NCBI RefSeq assembly: GCF_024137025.1
Contig: NZ_JAMYJR010000003.1
Coordinates: 310,001-374,000, forward strand
Length of the DNA stretch: 64,000 nucleotides
Direction of reading: 5' to 3'
Origin: Paractinoplanes aksuensis
GTDB taxonomy: Bacteria > Actinomycetota > Actinomycetes > Mycobacteriales > Micromonosporaceae
In this document: positions 25,223 through 33,898 of the stretch, in pieces
Position numbering within the stretch: position 1 is the stretch's first letter
Layout of the letters: every line of letters begins with the position of its first letter
Notes under the pieces: model-generated
The model's database searches: none
Seen by the model: the letters and a program-made list of their open reading frames with translations, nothing else
Told to the model about the DNA's origin: nothing
Program-made: the position numbers and the translations under genes

Positions 25223-25672
25223 GTGATTGCCAATGGCTGGAAGAAAAGGACGTCCTGGGGTCAGGCTACGCTCCCGGGGATTCGCCGGGCCGTCGCGTGC
25301 CCGGCTCAGGTTTTTCCTTCGCGCCCGCCGCTTCCTCCGCGCCGGCGGGACCAATCCGGCTGGCTGGTTCGTTCGCGCCGGCTGTTTGCGTGCCTGCTTG
25401 CTTCGGGCTGGGTGGTTGTGCGCCTGCTTTCTTCGCGCTGGGTGTGCCCGCGTTCTTCGCCTTGGCTGCTTCGGGACCTGCTTTCTTGCGCTGGCTGCTC
25501 CCGCGCTCCCTGTTTCCGCGCTCGGCTTCTCCGCACCGGCTGCCCAAACAAGGCCGGTTGCTTGCTTCGCGCCAGCTGTTTCATATCCGGCCGGCTGGTT
25601 CATGCGGGCCTACTGTCGAAAACGGCGGGGCCCGTTCGTGTGGGTGGTGAAGTGCAGCCACGAGGAGGAGTC
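25223..25672. repeat. Degenerate low-complexity tract, open in all six frames
   Basis: The 450-bp gap contains imperfect units built from GCTTTCTTCGCGC, GCTGGCTG and TGCCTGCTTG-like words, roughly every 20-30 bp. Between about 25306 and 25547 none of the six frames contains a stop codon. Minus-strand frames would encode Lys/Arg/Ala/Pro-rich, histone H1-like peptides, but with no ribosome site or family support. I call it a decayed minisatellite, not a gene. Confidence 0.55.
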
Positions 25673-26026
25673 ATGAAGCAGTATCTGCTGAGCATCTATC
25701 AGCCCGATGGGGATCCGCCGCCGCCCGAGGTGCTCGAGCCGATCATGGTCGAGCTGGGGAAGCTGAACGACGAGATGAAGGCGGCGGGGGCCTGGGTGTT
25801 CGCGGTCGGGCTGAACCCGCCGTCGACGGCGACCGTCGTGCGTGACAACAACGGGGACGCGGTGCTGACCGACGGGCCGTTCACCGAGGGTAAGGAACAC
25901 CTCGGCGGCTTCACGATCATCCGGGCCACCGATCTGGACGAGGCGTTGAGCTGGGGCGGCCGGGTCGCGACGGTGCTCGCGCCGCTCGCGATCGAGGTCC
26001 GGCCGATCGCTTGGCCGATCGAGTGA
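25673..26026 (+). CDS. YCII/DGPF-domain protein
   Basis: The 117-residue protein starts MKQYLLSIYQPDG and contains VLTDGPFTEGKEHLGGFTII, the DGPF signature of the YCII-related family. GAGGAGGAG lies just before ATG 25673. The 3' end overlaps the ECF sigma start in GTGA. DGPF proteins are regularly encoded beside ECF42 sigma factors and may modulate them or work in the same response; the exact function is unknown. Confidence 0.93.
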   Translation: MKQYLLSIYQPDGDPPPPEVLEPIMVELGKLNDEMKAAGAWVFAVGLNPPSTATVVRDNNGDAVLTDGPFTEGKEHLGGFTIIRATDLDEALSWGGRVATVLAPLAIEVRPIAWPIE

Positions 26027-27390
26027 CGGATCGCGGGGCCGATCGCCTGACCAGGCATGAGGCGGATCGCGGGGCCGATCGCCTGGCCAGGCACGGGGCG
26101 GATCGCCTGGCCGGTCTCGGGGCTGATCGCGTGACCGTGAGTGAGATCGAGCGGATCTACCGGGCGGAGTACGGGCGGGCGGTCGCCGTTCTCGTCCGGC
26201 ACTTCGGGGATATCGAGCTGGCCGAGGAGGCTGTGCAAGACGCGTTCGCGGCGGCGGTGCCTCGGTGGGGTGAGGACGGGGTTCCGCCCAGTCCGGCCGG
26301 GTGGATCATCACGACGGCGCGGAACCGGGCGGTGGATCGGCTGCGCCGGGAGTCGAGCCGGGACGTCCGGGAGGTCGCGGCGGTGCGGGCATCGGGGGCC
26401 GCGGTCGCTGAATCCGCCGAGGTCGAGGCGCTGGGGAGCGACATGGACGACGGCATCGGCACAGCTTTGAACGAGGCGGACGACGACACGCTACGGCTCA
26501 TTTTCACCTGCTGTCACCCGGCGCTGGCGCCCGCGGCGCGGGTGGCGCTCACGCTGCGGCTGCTGGGCGGGTTGACGACCGGGGAGATCGCGCGGGCGTT
26601 CCTCGTGCCGGAGACGACCATGGGACAGCGGCTGTCGCGGGCCAAGGGCAAGATCCGGGACGCGCGGATCCCGTACCGCATTCCGCGCGACGAGGAACTG
26701 CCGGACCGGCTCGGCGCGGTGCTCGCGGTGCTGTACCTGATTTTCAACGAGGGGTACGCGGCGAGCGGCGGGCCGGTGCTGACCCGGGACGACCTGGCCG
26801 GCGAGGCGATCCGGCTGACCCGGCTGCTGGTGGCGCTCATGCCCGACGAGCCCGAGGCCCGGGGTCTGCTCGCCCTCATGCTGCTGATCGAGGCCCGGCG
26901 GCCCGCGCGGACGACCGCGGAGGGTGACCTGGTGCTGCTGGCCGATCAGGACCGCACGCTCTGGAATCGCGCTTACATCACCGAGGGTCAGGGGCTGTTG
27001 CGCGACTGCCTGCGCCGGGGGCGACCGGGGCCGTACCAGTTGCAAGCGACGATCAACGCGGTGCACGCCGACGCGGAAACGGCCGGGGTGACGGACTGGG
27101 CGCAGATCCTGCAGATCTACGACCACCTGGCCGCGGTCGCGGGTGGGCCGGTGGTCGCGTTGCACCGGGCGGTGGCCGTGGCCGAGGTGCACGGGCCGGC
27201 GGTGGGGCTGGCCATCGTGGACGGTCTCGAAGGTCTGGAGCGGCATCACGTGTGGCACACGGTGCGGGCCGACCTGCTGCGGCGGCTCGGCCGGACGGAA
27301 GCGGCCGTCACGGCGTACGGGAAAGCGGTGGAACTGACGGGCAACGTGGCCGAGCGCCGATATCTCGAACGGCGCGCGGCCACGCTTTGA
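26023..27390 (+). CDS. ECF sigma factor, ECF42/SigJ-like type with long C-terminal domain
   Basis: GTG 26023 overlaps the DGPF stop. Sigma region 2 (IYRAEYGRAVAVLVRHFGD, AEEAVQDAFAAAVPRW, GWIITTARNRAVDRLRRES), region 4 (LTLRLLGGLTTGEIARAFLV, MGQRLSRAKGKIRDA) and a C-terminal TPR-like domain (IFNEGYAASGG, LIEARRPAR, YQLQATINAVHADA) match the ECF42 group. The first 36 residues (DRGADRLTRHEA repeats) come from a 36-bp tandem repeat and are unlike the family; GTG 26131 (VTVSEIERIYRAEYG) may be the ancestral start. About 455 residues from 26023. Confidence 0.9.
   Translation: MTDRGADRLTRHEADRGADRLARHGADRLAGLGADRVTVSEIERIYRAEYGRAVAVLVRHFGDIELAEEAVQDAFAAAVPRWGEDGVPPSPAGWIITTARNRAVDRLRRESSRDVREVAAVRASGAAVAESAEVEALGSDMDDGIGTALNEADDDTLRLIFTCCHPALAPAARVALTLRLLGGLTTGEIARAFLVPETTMGQRLSRAKGKIRDARIPYRIPRDEELPDRLGAVLAVLYLIFNEGYAASGGPVLTRDDLAGEAIRLTRLLVALMPDEPEARGLLALMLLIEARRPARTTAEGDLVLLADQDRTLWNRAYITEGQGLLRDCLRRGRPGPYQLQATINAVHADAETAGVTDWAQILQIYDHLAAVAGGPVVALHRAVAVAEVHGPAVGLAIVDGLEGLERHHVWHTVRADLLRRLGRTEAAVTAYGKAVELTGNVAERRYLERRAATL
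26028..26108 (+). repeat. 36-bp tandem repeat in the sigma-factor 5' end
   Basis: Two nearly identical 36-bp units (26028-26063, 26064-26099), then a partial third. The unit length keeps the frame and encodes 12 residues (DRGADRLTRHEA, DRGADRLARHGA). It directly follows the coupling overlap with the DGPF gene. Confidence 0.85.
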
Positions 27391-27429
27391 GTGACTTCGG
27401 TTGTCGGGCGCCACGCGGATCGGGCGGGC

Positions 27430-27581
27430 GAACGGCAGACGTGGTTGTCCGGCGGTGGTTCGCAGCGGTCGGGAGGCCGGCTGACGGCGGATGCGGTTAC
27501 CGGCTGTTGCTCGCAGCGGTGGGGAGGCCGCTGACGGCGGATGCGGTTACCCGGCCGTTGCTCGCAGCGGTGGTGAGGCTG
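27430..27581. repeat. 50/51-bp tandem repeat at the MFS gene 3' end
   Basis: Units at 27481-27530 and 27531-27581 share CTGACGGCGGATGCGGTTAC and GCTCGCAGCGGTGG. A more diverged copy lies at 27430-27480. The last copy contains the final 35 bp of the MFS gene, so its C-terminal residues come from the repeat. The rest fills the gap after the sigma gene; no gene is seen there. Confidence 0.8.
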
Positions 27582-28788
27582 GGTCTTCGGTCCAGCGTAG
27601 GCCGGTGCCGAAGGTGGCGATCAGAGCGGAACCGGCCACGGCGGCGGCGAAGAACAGGATGGCGGCGGTGGGGCCGCGCCAGGCCAGGAGCGTGCCGGCC
27701 AGCAGGGGGGCCAGGGCGGCCAGCGAGGTCGCGGCGACCATGATGACGCTGATGACGCGGCCCTGCAGGCGGTCGGGGGTGATCGCGGCCTGGTAGCCGA
27801 AGAGGGCGGCGTTGGCGGCCGGGCCGAGCAGCACGGTCAGGCCGAGCGGGACGGCGGCGGCGATGCTTGACGGGAACAGGGCGGCGGTGGCCAGCAGGGC
27901 GGCGGCGAGCCAGCACAGCGTACGGACCAGGGGGACCAGCTGCAGGCGGCGCTGGATGGCGGGTGCGGCGAAGGCGCCGAGCAGGCCCCCGGCGGCGACG
28001 ACGGTCTCGGTCAGTCCGATGACGGCCGGTGCGGTGCCGTGGCGTTGCAGGGCGACGATCACCGTGAAGATGACGCCGGTGATGGCGAAGTTCAGCGGGG
28101 CGGCGACCAGCATGAGCGTGCGCAGGAACGGATGTGTGAGCACGAACCGGAGGCCTTCGGCCAGAGCCACGCCGTACGTCTGTGGTGGCTCCTCGCGCGG
28201 CGCCTGCAACGGCTTGCGGATGAACAACACCGCCACGATCGACACGAGGTACGACACGAAATTGGCCGCGAACGGCACGGCGTGCCCGAGCGTGAACAGG
28301 AGGCCGCCCAGCGGGGGCCCGGCCAGCGCGGTGCCGTAGGAGCGGGCCTCGTTGCGCGCGACCGCGTCCGGCAGTTGCTCGATCGGCACGATGCTGCGCA
28401 GCGACGCGTCCTCGGCGGTCGAGAACACCGCGCTCGCTCCGGCGTCGATGACGGCGACGACCAAGATCAGCGCGAGCCCGGCATGGCCGGTGAGGACGCT
28501 GACGGTCAGAGCGGCGAAGACGACGAGCCGTACGGCGTCACACGCGATCAACGCGTGCCGCCGGTCGACCCGGTCGACGAGCACGCCGGCCGGCAGCCGC
28601 AGCAGCAGACGCGCGGCCTGGGTGGCCGTGCCGACCAGGCCCGCGCTGACTGGCGAACCGGTCTTCACCAGCACCAGCAACGACAGAGCCAGCGAGGCGA
28701 CCCCGTCGCCGAGGTCGGACAGCGACTGCGATGTCCACAGGAGGTTGAACTCGCGGTTCTTCCACAGGCTCGGCAACGTTGTTGTCAT
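27547..28788 (-). CDS. MFS transporter (drug-efflux type)
   Basis: The 413-residue protein has about 12 predicted spans and begins MTTTLPSLWKNREFNLLWTSQ, typical of the DHA3-like MFS group. The loop 2-3 motif reads LLRLPAGVLVDRVDRRHALI (motif A-like). Other signs are TAEDASLRSIVPIEQLPDAVA and LQGRVISVIM. These transporters usually export drugs or metabolites; the substrate is unknown. The start overlaps the stop of the upstream HTH regulator gene (ATGA), so the two form an operon likely controlled by that regulator. Confidence 0.9.
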   Translation of the reverse strand: MTTTLPSLWKNREFNLLWTSQSLSDLGDGVASLALSLLVLVKTGSPVSAGLVGTATQAARLLLRLPAGVLVDRVDRRHALIACDAVRLVVFAALTVSVLTGHAGLALILVVAVIDAGASAVFSTAEDASLRSIVPIEQLPDAVARNEARSYGTALAGPPLGGLLFTLGHAVPFAANFVSYLVSIVAVLFIRKPLQAPREEPPQTYGVALAEGLRFVLTHPFLRTLMLVAAPLNFAITGVIFTVIVALQRHGTAPAVIGLTETVVAAGGLLGAFAAPAIQRRLQLVPLVRTLCWLAAALLATAALFPSSIAAAVPLGLTVLLGPAANAALFGYQAAITPDRLQGRVISVIMVAATSLAALAPLLAGTLLAWRGPTAAILFFAAAVAGSALIATFGTGLRWTEDPASPPLRATAG

Positions 28789-29345
28789 TTCCGGCCGCGC
28801 CGCGGGTAGGTGTGCAGCACGACCATCACCGTCTCGGCGCCGGGTTCGGGGGCGTCGGCCTCGCGGATGGCCTCGACGATTCGCTCGCGCAGCCGTTTCA
28901 GACCCTCCGGCGTCGTGCGGACGACATAGTCGGAGGTGGCGGCGGCCTCGTTCCACTCCGGACTCCAGCGCTGATGCGCGGCCTCGGCGTGGAACTGGTC
29001 GATCACCTGGTCGTAGACGGCCCGCGCGGTCCGGTTGACGTCGGCCATGGCCTCGGCGCCGGCGTCGTCCGTCCACAGGGTCGACTCGTGCGTGGCTTTC
29101 CACCAGCGTTCCCGGCCGTGGGTGCCGCGGCCGTGCTCGGGCGCCTCGGTGACGAAGCCGTGCCGGGCCAGCAGGCGCAGGTGGTGGCTGGTCTGGCCGC
29201 TGTCGGTGCCGAGGCGACGGGCCAGGATCGCCGAGGTGGCGGGGCCGTCGAGTCGCAGCGAGCCGACGATGCTCATGCGCAGCGGATGGGCCATCGCCCG
29301 CATCATGGCGGCGTCGGTGAGCGCCACCCTGGGTTTCTCTGCCAT
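28785..29345 (-). CDS. ArsR-like winged-helix transcriptional regulator
   Basis: ATG 29345 gives 186 residues. The N-terminal winged helix includes VALTDAAMMRAMAHPLRMSI, ILARRLGTDSGQTSHHLRLL and ARHGFVTEAPEHGRGTHGRE. The C-terminal half (WNEAAATSDYVVRTTPEGLK) is helical and may bind a ligand or dimerise. It matches HTH_20/ArsR-type regulators that precede MFS pumps. The stop overlaps the MFS start by 4 nt. A perfect 12-bp palindrome lies 42 bp upstream. Confidence 0.88.
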   Translation of the reverse strand: MAEKPRVALTDAAMMRAMAHPLRMSIVGSLRLDGPATSAILARRLGTDSGQTSHHLRLLARHGFVTEAPEHGRGTHGRERWWKATHESTLWTDDAGAEAMADVNRTARAVYDQVIDQFHAEAAHQRWSPEWNEAAATSDYVVRTTPEGLKRLRERIVEAIREADAPEPGAETVMVVLHTYPRRGRK

Positions 29346-29386
29346 GACCCGGACGCTAGGGGGCCCGGGATCGGAGCGGCAAGGCA

Positions 29387-29398
29387 CCTATGCATAGG
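29387..29398. promoter_or_regulatory. Candidate operator palindrome upstream of the HTH-MFS operon
   Basis: CCTATGCATAGG is a perfect 12-bp palindrome 42 bp upstream of the regulator start. Its position and symmetry suit an autoregulatory site for the winged-helix dimer. TGCAT occurs again at about 29404. Confidence 0.5.
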
Positions 29399-29453
29399 AC
29401 CTCTGCATCGATGAGTAGCTCCTGAGTCTAATTAACCAGGGTCGGGCGGAAAG

Positions 29454-29466
29454 AACAAGACTTGTT
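29454..29466. promoter_or_regulatory. Palindrome AACAAG-A-CTTGTT before the P-loop gene
   Basis: AACAAG and CTTGTT are perfect inverted arms around one A, followed by a T-run (TTTTTT) that is rare in this genome. It ends 4 nt before ATG 29471. It may be an operator; a terminator role is unlikely because the hairpin loop would be one base. Confidence 0.4.
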
Positions 29467-29470
29467 TTTT

Positions 29471-30145
29471 ATGGGCAAAACGGGCAGTTTCGGAGCCGTG
29501 GAATGGACACCTGAAGGAACTGTTCGGAACGCACTGTGGATCTGCGGCGGACAATGGGCGGGCAAGACGACGGTCGCGGGAATTCTGGTCGACCGGCTCG
29601 GGGTGACGCATTATCACTACGATTTCCACTCGGCTCGGGGGCACGAGGACAGGCGGGTGGCGGCCCGCGCGCGGAGTGGCGACTACTACGGCGAGCCGGA
29701 CTGGGAATCGGTCTGGATCGGGCCGACGCCGGCCGAGATGGCGGCCACCGTGCTGGCTGACTTCCCGGAACGGTTCCAGTGGGTGCTGGACGATCTGAGT
29801 GGCCTGGTCTCGCCGCGGCCGATCCTGGTCGACGGGTGGGGCTGCCGCCCGGAACTGGTCGCCGCGGTGACCGATCCGGCCCGCATGGTCGTGATGGTGC
29901 CGACCGACGAATGGCGGCTCCGGCAGGCGGCCCGACTGCCGCGGGCGATGTCGCTGAGCCACAAGGTCAGCGACCCGGAACTGGCCGCTCACAACCGGAT
30001 CGAGCGGGACCGGCTGATCGCGCTGGACGCGGTGGCCCGCGCCCACGAATACGGCATTCCGGTGATCGAGGTGGACGGGACAAGGCCGGCCGAGCTGATC
30101 GCGGACGAAGTGGCCGAGCATTTTCGCCCGTACCTTGAGTCATGA
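29471..30145 (+). CDS. P-loop NTPase/kinase-like protein
   Basis: From ATG 29471 the product is 224 residues; GTG 29498 is an alternative. The nucleotide-binding loop GGQWAGKTTVAG is near residues 25-36, followed by a possible Walker B-like ILVDGWGC and VMVPTDEWR. It resembles small uncharacterised kinase-like proteins of actinobacteria (NALWICGG-x-AGKTT start); a small-molecule kinase role is possible. The stop overlaps the nucleotidyltransferase start in ATGA, implying coupling. The DNA around the start is unusually A/T-rich. Confidence 0.7.
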   Translation: MGKTGSFGAVEWTPEGTVRNALWICGGQWAGKTTVAGILVDRLGVTHYHYDFHSARGHEDRRVAARARSGDYYGEPDWESVWIGPTPAEMAATVLADFPERFQWVLDDLSGLVSPRPILVDGWGCRPELVAAVTDPARMVVMVPTDEWRLRQAARLPRAMSLSHKVSDPELAAHNRIERDRLIALDAVARAHEYGIPVIEVDGTRPAELIADEVAEHFRPYLES

Positions 30146-30675
30146 CCTATCTGATGACGGCCGGCGATGTCATAGATCTCGTGCGGGCCGGCGAGAAGCG
30201 CGGCGTGGAGCTGTGCGTCGGCGGGGGCTGGGGCGTTGATGCTTTGCTCGGCGAGCAGACCCGGGAGCATGCCGATCTGGATGTCTGGTTGCCGGCCGGG
30301 CAATTCGAGAAAGCGGTGCTGGCCTTGAGAGACACCGGGGTCGATCGCCTTTACCCGTGGCCCGGTGACCGGCCGTGGAATTTCGTCGTGCACGACGGCG
30401 GGCGTCTCCGGATCGACCTGCACGTCTACGAAATGCGGGCGGACGGTGCGATTCACTACGGCTCGGCTGTCGGCGGGGAATCGTTCCCGGCGGCGGCCCT
30501 CGGCGGGTCCGGGGTCGTCGGCGGGGTGAGCGTGCGCTGTGAGGCGGCCGAATGGTCGGTGCGGTGGCACACCGGCTATCCGCCGCGCGAGCAGGACCAG
30601 CACGACGTGCCGTTGCTGTGTGAACGGTTCGGGATTTCCTTACCGGACGGCTACCAGACGTCGCCGTTGCGGTAG
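30142..30675 (+). CDS. Lnu/ANT-like small-molecule nucleotidyltransferase
   Basis: The 177-residue protein resembles lincosamide/aminoglycoside nucleotidyltransferases. The active-site block CVGGGWGVDALLGEQTREH and ADLDVWLPA supplies G-G-W-x-x-D and D-L-D, and RIDLHVYE gives a third acidic region. Such enzymes transfer AMP to a hydroxyl of a lincosamide or aminoglycoside. Resistance is inferred from family only. It is coupled to the P-loop gene and its 3' end overlaps the convergent AAC(2')-like gene by 25 nt. Confidence 0.8.
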   Translation: MTYLMTAGDVIDLVRAGEKRGVELCVGGGWGVDALLGEQTREHADLDVWLPAGQFEKAVLALRDTGVDRLYPWPGDRPWNFVVHDGGRLRIDLHVYEMRADGAIHYGSAVGGESFPAAALGGSGVVGGVSVRCEAAEWSVRWHTGYPPREQDQHDVPLLCERFGISLPDGYQTSPLR

Positions 30676-31184
30676 TCGCAGGCCAGGGTGCCGTCGCGGT
30701 CGAGGGTGGGGCCGCCGGGGACGGGGCGGACGAAAGTGCTGTCGTCGTCCTCGGGGGTCAGGGTGAGGCCCTCGGGGGCGAGGACGGCGGTGCGCCCCAG
30801 CCACGGCAGCCAGCCGCGGGCCACGTACAAACCGCGGCCGGCCGTCGAGGCGGAGAGCGCGCCCAAGTCGTACGACCGGTCGATCGTATTCTCGGCGGCC
30901 GCCATGACCTCGGCGGCGTGACCCTGGCCGCGCCAGTCCGGGTGGACGGCGACCGCTTCGACGTAGCCGCAGCGGTGGGCGCGGTCGCCGTGCAGGAAGC
31001 TGCGCTGGACCACCGCGGCGTGCGCCACCAGCGTGCCTTGTCGTTCGACCAGGAAGTGCAGGCCGCCGAGCGCGTGATCGAAGTCGTCGTCGTCGAAGTT
31101 GCCGAGGAAAGCGAGGTCCATCAGGCGGCGGATGTCGGCCCGCTGCTCGATCGACAGTCGGGCTGTCGGTATGGCGCTGGTCAC
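30651..31184 (-). CDS. Aminoglycoside 2'-N-acetyltransferase, AAC(2')-I family
   Basis: A GNAT protein of 177 residues closely following the mycobacterial AAC(2')-I pattern: DDDFDHALGGLHFLVE, LVAHAAVVQR, RCGYVEAVAVHPDWRGQGHA (acetyl-CoA site), LGALSASTAGRGLYVARGWL, TAVLAPEG and the C-terminal CDYRNGDVW. It should acetylate the 2'-amino group of aminoglycosides such as gentamicin or tobramycin. In mycobacteria such genes are chromosomal and universal within species, so this may be an intrinsic gene and not acquired resistance. Confidence 0.92.
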   Translation of the reverse strand: MTSAIPTARLSIEQRADIRRLMDLAFLGNFDDDDFDHALGGLHFLVERQGTLVAHAAVVQRSFLHGDRAHRCGYVEAVAVHPDWRGQGHAAEVMAAAENTIDRSYDLGALSASTAGRGLYVARGWLPWLGRTAVLAPEGLTLTPEDDDSTFVRPVPGGPTLDRDGTLACDYRNGDVW

Positions 31185-31193
31185 GCCGCACCG

Positions 31194-31207
31194 TACCGTA
31201 ACCGGTT
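31194..31207 (+). promoter_or_regulatory. -10 element plus palindrome before the oxidoreductase gene
   Basis: TACCGT (31194-31199) fits TANNNT and is 8 nt before GTG 31208. The spacer is AACCGGTT, a perfect 8-bp palindrome (31200-31207), so a repressor there would cover the transcription start. Confidence 0.4.
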
Positions 31208-32203
<996 letters not shown>

Positions 32204-32256
32204 CGACCGCGCGCGATGGTCAGCCTGCCTGTCGATCGCGCGCGGCCGCGGGTGGA

Positions 32257-33777
32257 TCAGCTGTTGTGGGGGCGGCGGGCCACGATGATCGCGTGGGTCG
32301 ACGGCCAGTCGAGCGGGGCGCCGTCCACGTCGGTCAGGGAGGCGGTGGGGGCGATCCGGTTGTCGATCACCCAGTCGTTGCGCAGGGGGTGCGAGGCCGG
32401 GTCGATGTCGAAACCGGCCTCGGTCAGCAGCGTGCGCCAGTCGTCGAAGTCGAGACCGCAGAACTGCTCCTGCGTCTCTGAGAGCCAGTTGTCGGTGTAG
32501 TCCTTGCGGGTCAGGAAGTCCATGGCCGAGCCCAGGGCGAGCCGCGCGACCCCGTTGCCGGTGGGCTCGTACTCGAACGGGAAGGCGAAGTCGACGGCGA
32601 ACTGAGCGAGTCTGGCGTACGTCGACAATCCGCTCACGTAGGCGGCGACCTCGGCCGACGGCTGGTCGGCCAGGTCCGTACGCGGGCGGGGTGGGTTGAC
32701 GCCGTCGTCGGTGCGCAGGGTGAGCAGCACCGGGCGCCGCCGGTCGCCGGGACCGCAGACGTCGCTGTTGATCCAGACGCCGCCGGGAGTCGTGTGGTCG
32801 TGGATGCGGCGGGCGAAGGCGAGCAACGAGTCGCGGCGGTTGCCGTACGACCAGATCTCGTGCGTGAGAGCGAACGTCAGCGTCGTGTCGACCGAGCGGT
32901 CCGGCAGCACCGCCCCGCCGAGCACGTTGCGCTGGTAGAAGTACACGTTCGCGTTGCGGAAGACGCCCTGCGCCTTCTTGTGCACGCACTCCTGGTAAAG
33001 GTGGCGGGCCACCTCGACGCCGATCAGGTCGCTCTCGTGCAGTGCGTCGTCGCGGTCGGCCAGTTCGAGCACTGCGCCGGCTCCGCAGCCGATGTCGACG
33101 ATGCGGCCCGGTTGCACGTATTGGCGCACCGCGGTCCATTTGCGCGCGGCCGCGTCGGCGAAGGCTTCCACGTACGTGCGGTAGTCGCGGGTCGCGGTGA
33201 GGCCGCCCTCGTCGCCGACGACCGGATCGTTGACCACGGACTGCACGGTTTCGCTCAAGCGATAACGATCGAACACGTCGATGCTGCTCGAATGCGCAAG
33301 TTTGCGCCACGACTCGTCACCGGCGGCCAGCCGCAGCAGTACGTCCCACGGGCGTTCGGGTGTGGCGTCGAGCTCGGGATCGGCCTCGACCAGGGCGATC
33401 GCGAAGCCGAGGTCCTCGTACAGGGCGGCCACCTGCGGCGTCGAGCAGGCGACGACAGTGTCGGCGGGCGTGAGCTCCAGGCCGGTCGCCACGGTCACGG
33501 TTTTGAGCGTCACTTGAGCGAATTGATCGGTCGGTGCCGTGTCGAACACCGGCACGACCACCGAGCGCAGGCCGGTCACCACGCTGAACCGCTCGATCGC
33601 GGCCTCGCGCCGGTGGTAGGGCACGGGGTTGCGCTTGGTGTTGTCGTGGTTGGCCGAGGTCACGGCCCACACGATCGTTCCGGCGCCGTCGTCCACCAGC
33701 CGCTGCAAGTAGTCGGCCTGGAACTGCGTCAGCAGGTGGTGCCGTCCGGGAAAGAGCACGTAGCGAGCCGTCGTCAC
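32257..33777 (-). CDS. Two-domain protein: degenerate NadM-like nucleotidyltransferase plus SAM methyltransferase
   Basis: 506 residues. The N-terminal part (about 1-150) follows the NadM/cytidylyltransferase layout: YVLFPGRHHLLTQFQADYL at 6-24, then VTSANHDNTKRNPVPYHRRE near 39-58. In active enzymes GRFQPxHxGH is present; here the second His pair is lost (GRHHLLTQFQ), and the C-terminal ISSTxIR-like loop is not seen. From about 195 a class I methyltransferase follows (IVDIGCGAGA, Gly-rich loop at 230-234; TFALTHEIWSYGNRRDS). I do not recognise this fusion as a characterised family. It is a single gene on the minus strand. Confidence 0.75.
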   Translation of the reverse strand: MTTARYVLFPGRHHLLTQFQADYLQRLVDDGAGTIVWAVTSANHDNTKRNPVPYHRREAAIERFSVVTGLRSVVVPVFDTAPTDQFAQVTLKTVTVATGLELTPADTVVACSTPQVAALYEDLGFAIALVEADPELDATPERPWDVLLRLAAGDESWRKLAHSSSIDVFDRYRLSETVQSVVNDPVVGDEGGLTATRDYRTYVEAFADAAARKWTAVRQYVQPGRIVDIGCGAGAVLELADRDDALHESDLIGVEVARHLYQECVHKKAQGVFRNANVYFYQRNVLGGAVLPDRSVDTTLTFALTHEIWSYGNRRDSLLAFARRIHDHTTPGGVWINSDVCGPGDRRRPVLLTLRTDDGVNPPRPRTDLADQPSAEVAAYVSGLSTYARLAQFAVDFAFPFEYEPTGNGVARLALGSAMDFLTRKDYTDNWLSETQEQFCGLDFDDWRTLLTEAGFDIDPASHPLRNDWVIDNRIAPTASLTDVDGAPLDWPSTHAIIVARRPHNS

Positions 33778-33814
33778 GGTTGACGATCATAACCTCGCAG
33801 GTCAGCGGCCTTTA

Positions 33815-33898
33815 CTTCGCGGGGCAGCGGCTCTTGTTTCGCGGGGCAGCGGCTTTGCTTCGCGGGGCAGCGGCTTTGTTTCGCGGGGCAGCGGCCGC
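33815..33898. repeat. Four 21-bp tandem repeats
   Basis: Units of the form (C/T)TTCGCGGGGCAGCGGC(T/C)nTG at 33815-33835, 33836-33856, 33857-33877 and 33878-33898, with a degraded copy just before. They lie between the 5' end of the methyltransferase fusion gene and the terminator hairpin of the GH27 gene. No gene is seen here. Confidence 0.9.

Noticed and set aside
25224..25603. Histone H1-like Lys/Ala/Arg-rich gene on the minus strand
   Set aside because: All six frames are open there, so openness is not evidence; no ribosome site, and composition follows from the repeat.
29454..29466. Intrinsic terminator formed by AACAAGACTTGTT and the T-run
   Set aside because: The loop would be one base and the element lies just before a start codon, so an operator is more likely.
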